Positions 5,960-7,982 of a stretch of 7,982 bases of DNA are shown one piece after another. Numbering within the stretch: position 1 is the stretch's first letter; each line of letters opens with the position of its first letter. This DNA comes from Chloroflexota bacterium (GTDB lineage Bacteria > Chloroflexota > Dehalococcoidia > Dehalococcoidales > RBG-16-60-22), in contig JACZSH010000034.1 in assembly GCA_022574315.1 (NCBI GenBank), positions 1 to 7,982 of the forward strand. The letters are read 5' to 3'. The notes under the pieces are model-generated. The model made no database searches and was not told the origin of the DNA. It worked only from the letters and a program-made list of their open reading frames with translations. Both the position numbers and the translations under genes were made by a program.

Positions 5960-5987
5960 ATAGCCAAGTGTCATTTCAGGATGCCTT

Positions 5988-6254
5988 ATGTTGATCAGAA
6001 CCAGGGTTTTTGAGTTGTGCAACGGCAACTATCGCAACTTGTCTGATCTAGCCGGTGTCATGGGGCTGTCTATCAGCCAGGTCTACCGGGTTCGCGAGGG
6101 AAAACGCTCCATTAACCAGAAATTCATCATCGGGGCAAAGAAGGCGTTTCCCGATTACCGACTTGATGAGCTATTTTATCTTGATTCTGAGCTTGGTCAG
6201 GCTGATAAAGTAGAGCCAATTGTCACGGACCGCTGCCAGCATGTCGTTGAGTAA
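5988..6254 (+). CDS. Small XRE-like helix-turn-helix regulator
   Basis: This 88-residue cytoplasmic protein has a helix-turn-helix at about 18-40: LSDLAGVMGLSISQVYRVRE, then GKRS. The recognition helix begins near S28. The pattern of LA-x-x-MG-(I/L)S-x-S-x-V-Y-x-V-x-x-G-K-R is that of XRE/Cro-like DNA-binding proteins. From memory, similar short proteins with NGNYRNLSDLA and AFPDYRLDELFYL are found in Dehalococcoidia. The acidic tail after residue 65 has no known domain. CAGGA six bases before the ATG (5988-5990) supports the start. It is transcribed away from the Usp-TrkA-ComEA-ComEC block and converges on def. It is the only complete plus-strand gene in the window. Its targets are unknown; the shared 290-base gap makes the Usp block a candidate (inference). 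Confidence 0.82.
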   Translation: MLIRTRVFELCNGNYRNLSDLAGVMGLSISQVYRVREGKRSINQKFIIGAKKAFPDYRLDELFYLDSELGQADKVEPIVTDRCQHVVE

Positions 6255-6285
6255 TATAATAACATTAATTTATCGAATACGTGAA

Positions 6286-6309
6286 CTCAGGCTGGTACCT
6301 AGTCCTGAG
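6286..6309. other. Hairpin at the convergent ends of the HTH gene and def
   Basis: CTCAGG (6286-6291) pairs with CCTGAG (6304-6309) over a 12-base middle that overlaps the def stop codon. It lies where two transcripts meet, 31 bases after the HTH stop. Neither side has a clear T-run, so it is at best a weak bidirectional terminator. Confidence 0.3.
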
Positions 6310-6787
6310 GTTCTTCCGGCTCAATCTTTCGCAATTCATCCATGCTTCCCAGGTGATCAACGTACAGAGTCCCATTTAGATGGTCTATCTCGTGTTCCAG
6401 AACTTGAGCCAGTAGTCCATCTGCTCTGATACGCACTTCTTTCCAGGTTCGGTCGCGCCCTTTGACGGTAATTTTCTCGGCGCGGGTGACCCGTCCAAAG
6501 TAACCGGGAAAGCTGAGGCAGCCTTCGTCAAGGATACGTTCTCCCTTTCTTCGCACTATCTTGGGATTGATAATAACTATGTCTTCGGCTTCTGGCTGGT
6601 CAATGACAATTACCCGGAGAGGGACACCTACTTGCGGAGCTGCCAGCCCTGCCCGGCCGGGTTCAGCATGCATTGTTTCTATCATGTCATCGATAAGCCG
6701 ATTGATCGAGCCATCGATATTGCGGACGCGTTTTGCCTTTTGCCTGAGCGCTGGGTCGGGAAGCGTACGGATTGGAAGGATTGCCAT
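6299..6787 (-). CDS. def: Peptide deformylase
   Basis: The 162-residue product removes the N-formyl group from new proteins in the cytoplasm. All three family motifs are present: GLAAPQVG (47-54), EGCLSFPG (88-95) and HEIDHLNG (132-139). Metal ligands are C90, H132 and H136, and E133 is the catalytic base. The Gly normally two residues before GLAA is replaced by Arg (GRAGLAAPQ), a mild variant. The length is normal. The ATG (6785-6787) has GAGGAG five bases upstream, a strong ribosome site. It follows priA by 52 bases in the common priA-def order. The usual next gene, fmt, is absent: a convergent HTH gene lies there instead. Confidence 0.96.
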   Translation of the reverse strand: MAILPIRTLPDPALRQKAKRVRNIDGSINRLIDDMIETMHAEPGRAGLAAPQVGVPLRVIVIDQPEAEDIVIINPKIVRRKGERILDEGCLSFPGYFGRVTRAEKITVKGRDRTWKEVRIRADGLLAQVLEHEIDHLNGTLYVDHLGSMDELRKIEPEEPQD

Positions 6788-6839
6788 CTGGTCTCCTCAA
6801 AGAAGATTATTCGTTTTCAATGTTTCTGCCTATTGCTTA

Positions 6840-7982
6840 TTAGAGCATACTGACCGGGTCGACGTCAATCGTCCAGCCTTGCGGGAAAGATATTTGTGAC
6901 AGAAAATCACTAACTTCATTCCCGCGCAGTATGATTTGCCACCGGAACCGACCTCGCCGCCGGTGGATAAAAGCCGGCGCCGGACCGATGAGGTGAATAT
7001 CGTCCGTCCCTTTGCTATCCTTTACCTCGACGAGCTGACGAGTCATTCTTTCCGCTTCTTGCTGGCAGCGAGCCTGATTGGTATGGGTACAGGTAAGCAG
7101 GGCCAGGCGGGCATAAGGAGGAAGGTGAGCTTGGCGGCGGTAAGCAATTTCATGATCGAAGAAGGCGGTGTAATCATGGTTGGCGGCTGCTTGAATGGCG
7201 TAATGTTGCGGGGAATACGTCTGGATAAAGACCCTTCCCCCGGATATCCCTCGCCCGGCTCTCCCCGCCACCTGGCTGAGGAGCTGAAAAGTCCGTTCCG
7301 TGGCGCGGAAATCGGGTAAATGCAAAATGGTATCGGCGTTGATTACCCCGACCACGGTCACCAGGGGCAAATCCAGTCCCTTGGCCACTATTTGCGTCCC
7401 GATGAGAATATCCGCCTGGTGGTTACGCAATCGGCTTAACATCTGTTCATGAGAGCCTTTGGCGCCGGTAGCATCACTGTCCCAGCGCAGCAGTCGTGCT
7501 TCAGGGAAAGCTAAACTCGCGGCTTGCTCCAGCTTCTGGGTGCCGGTGCCCAGAAACTTTATTTCACGGCTCATACAGCGAGGGCAAATCTGCGGTGTCG
7601 GCATTTTGTAGTTACACTGGTGACAGACCAGGGTTTCTTCCGTAATATGCTGGGTCAGGGTAACCTCGCATCGTTTGCAGCGAAATACGTAACCGCAACG
7701 GCGACATTGCACCAGCGTGGCGCCGCCTCTTCGGTTGAGGAACAAAATAATCTGTTCCCCGCGGGGCAAGGCTTCAGCTATTGCCCGGGCTAAGGAACGA
7801 CTGAACAAACTGGTATTGCCGGCTTTGAGTTCGTTTCGCAGGTCGACGACTTCAACCTGAGGCAGGGCAGAATCTTCCCGTGGTACGACGCGTCCCGCCA
7901 GCGAAAGTAAGCGGTAGCGTCCTTTTCGGGCGCGGTCATAAGTTTGCAGGTCTGGAGTGGCGCTGCCTAGAAGAACAACGGC
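6840..7982 (-). CDS. priA: Primosomal protein N' (replication restart helicase), C-terminal 380 residues
   Basis: The frame is open from the right edge to TAA at 6840-6842, so the start and the N-terminal DNA-binding and Walker regions lie outside the window. Numbering from the edge, the fragment begins with helicase motif III (LLGSATP, 4-10). Eight zinc-binding cysteines follow in CxxC pairs (93/96, 102/105, 120/123, 133/136). Next come motif V (GTQIVAKGLDLPLV, 195-208) and motif VI (QVAGRAGR, 237-244). PriA rebuilds replication forks by loading the primosome at stalled or repaired forks. The TTG at 7806-7808 is an internal Leu, not a start. All catalytic parts visible are intact. It precedes def on the same strand. 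Confidence 0.97.
   Translation of the reverse strand, partial: AVVLLGSATPDLQTYDRARKGRYRLLSLAGRVVPREDSALPQVEVVDLRNELKAGNTSLFSRSLARAIAEALPRGEQIILFLNRRGGATLVQCRRCGYVFRCKRCEVTLTQHITEETLVCHQCNYKMPTPQICPRCMSREIKFLGTGTQKLEQAASLAFPEARLLRWDSDATGAKGSHEQMLSRLRNHQADILIGTQIVAKGLDLPLVTVVGVINADTILHLPDFRATERTFQLLSQVAGRAGRGISGGRVFIQTYSPQHYAIQAAANHDYTAFFDHEIAYRRQAHLPPYARLALLTCTHTNQARCQQEAERMTRQLVEVKDSKGTDDIHLIGPAPAFIHRRRGRFRWQIILRGNEVSDFLSQISFPQGWTIDVDPVSML

Larger units (their letters stand above)
5698..5987. other. 290-base divergent regulatory gap
   Basis: This AT-rich stretch separates the minus-strand Usp block from the plus-strand HTH gene. It holds both promoters, the terminator-like hairpin and the inverted repeat at 5914-5936. 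I see no convincing reading frame or known RNA gene in it. Confidence 0.7.

Noticed and set aside
6936..7319. 127-codon plus-strand frame opposite priA
   Set aside because: It is antisense to conserved helicase sequence, its product has no recognisable pattern, and no promoter was seen.
1..7982. CRISPR arrays, tRNA or rRNA genes, insertion sequences, defence islands
   Set aside because: No regularly spaced repeats, cloverleaf-like segments, rRNA signatures, transposase motifs or known defence domains were seen by eye.

Overview
The window is a compact bacterial chromosome segment. It is mostly transcribed on the minus strand and is of intermediate GC by eye. The small helix-turn-helix protein, the PyrE N-terminus and the mix of housekeeping genes look most like Dehalococcoidia (phylum Chloroflexota). 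This assignment rests on remembered family resemblance, not on a search. There are no rRNA or tRNA genes, CRISPR arrays, transposases or prophage genes. Every real gene seen is intact except the two cut by the window edges.

Right side (7982 to about 6299, minus): the C-terminal half of the replication-restart helicase priA is followed 52 bases later by peptide deformylase (def). A small plus-strand gene (5988-6254) for an XRE-like helix-turn-helix protein converges on def. It is driven by a textbook promoter, TTGACA-17-TATAAT. The 290-base divergent gap 5698-5987 holds this promoter and the opposing promoter of the next block.

Centre (5697 to 1126, minus): five genes run in one direction. 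They are a universal stress protein, two RCK/TrkA-type NAD-binding potassium-regulator proteins (one with only the N-terminal domain, one with N and C domains), comEA and comEC. The first three are closely packed, and comEA-comEC are 9 bases apart. A 118-base gap separates the TrkA pair from comEA. ComEA (membrane-anchored DNA receptor) and ComEC (DNA-uptake channel) form the inner part of a natural-transformation machine.

Left side (1125 to 1, minus): a previously uncalled 24-residue single-pass membrane peptide (990-1064) follows comEC. It has its own extended -10 promoter, a perfect 13-base palindrome just upstream, and a full AGGAGG ribosome site. Then come signal peptidase I (lepB) with its own candidate promoter, and the first 51 codons of pyrE (orotate phosphoribosyltransferase), which runs off the left edge.

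The strongest candidate for something undescribed is the tiny hydrophobic peptide gene between comEC and lepB. Next is the linkage of competence genes to RCK and Usp regulators next to a divergent regulator gene.
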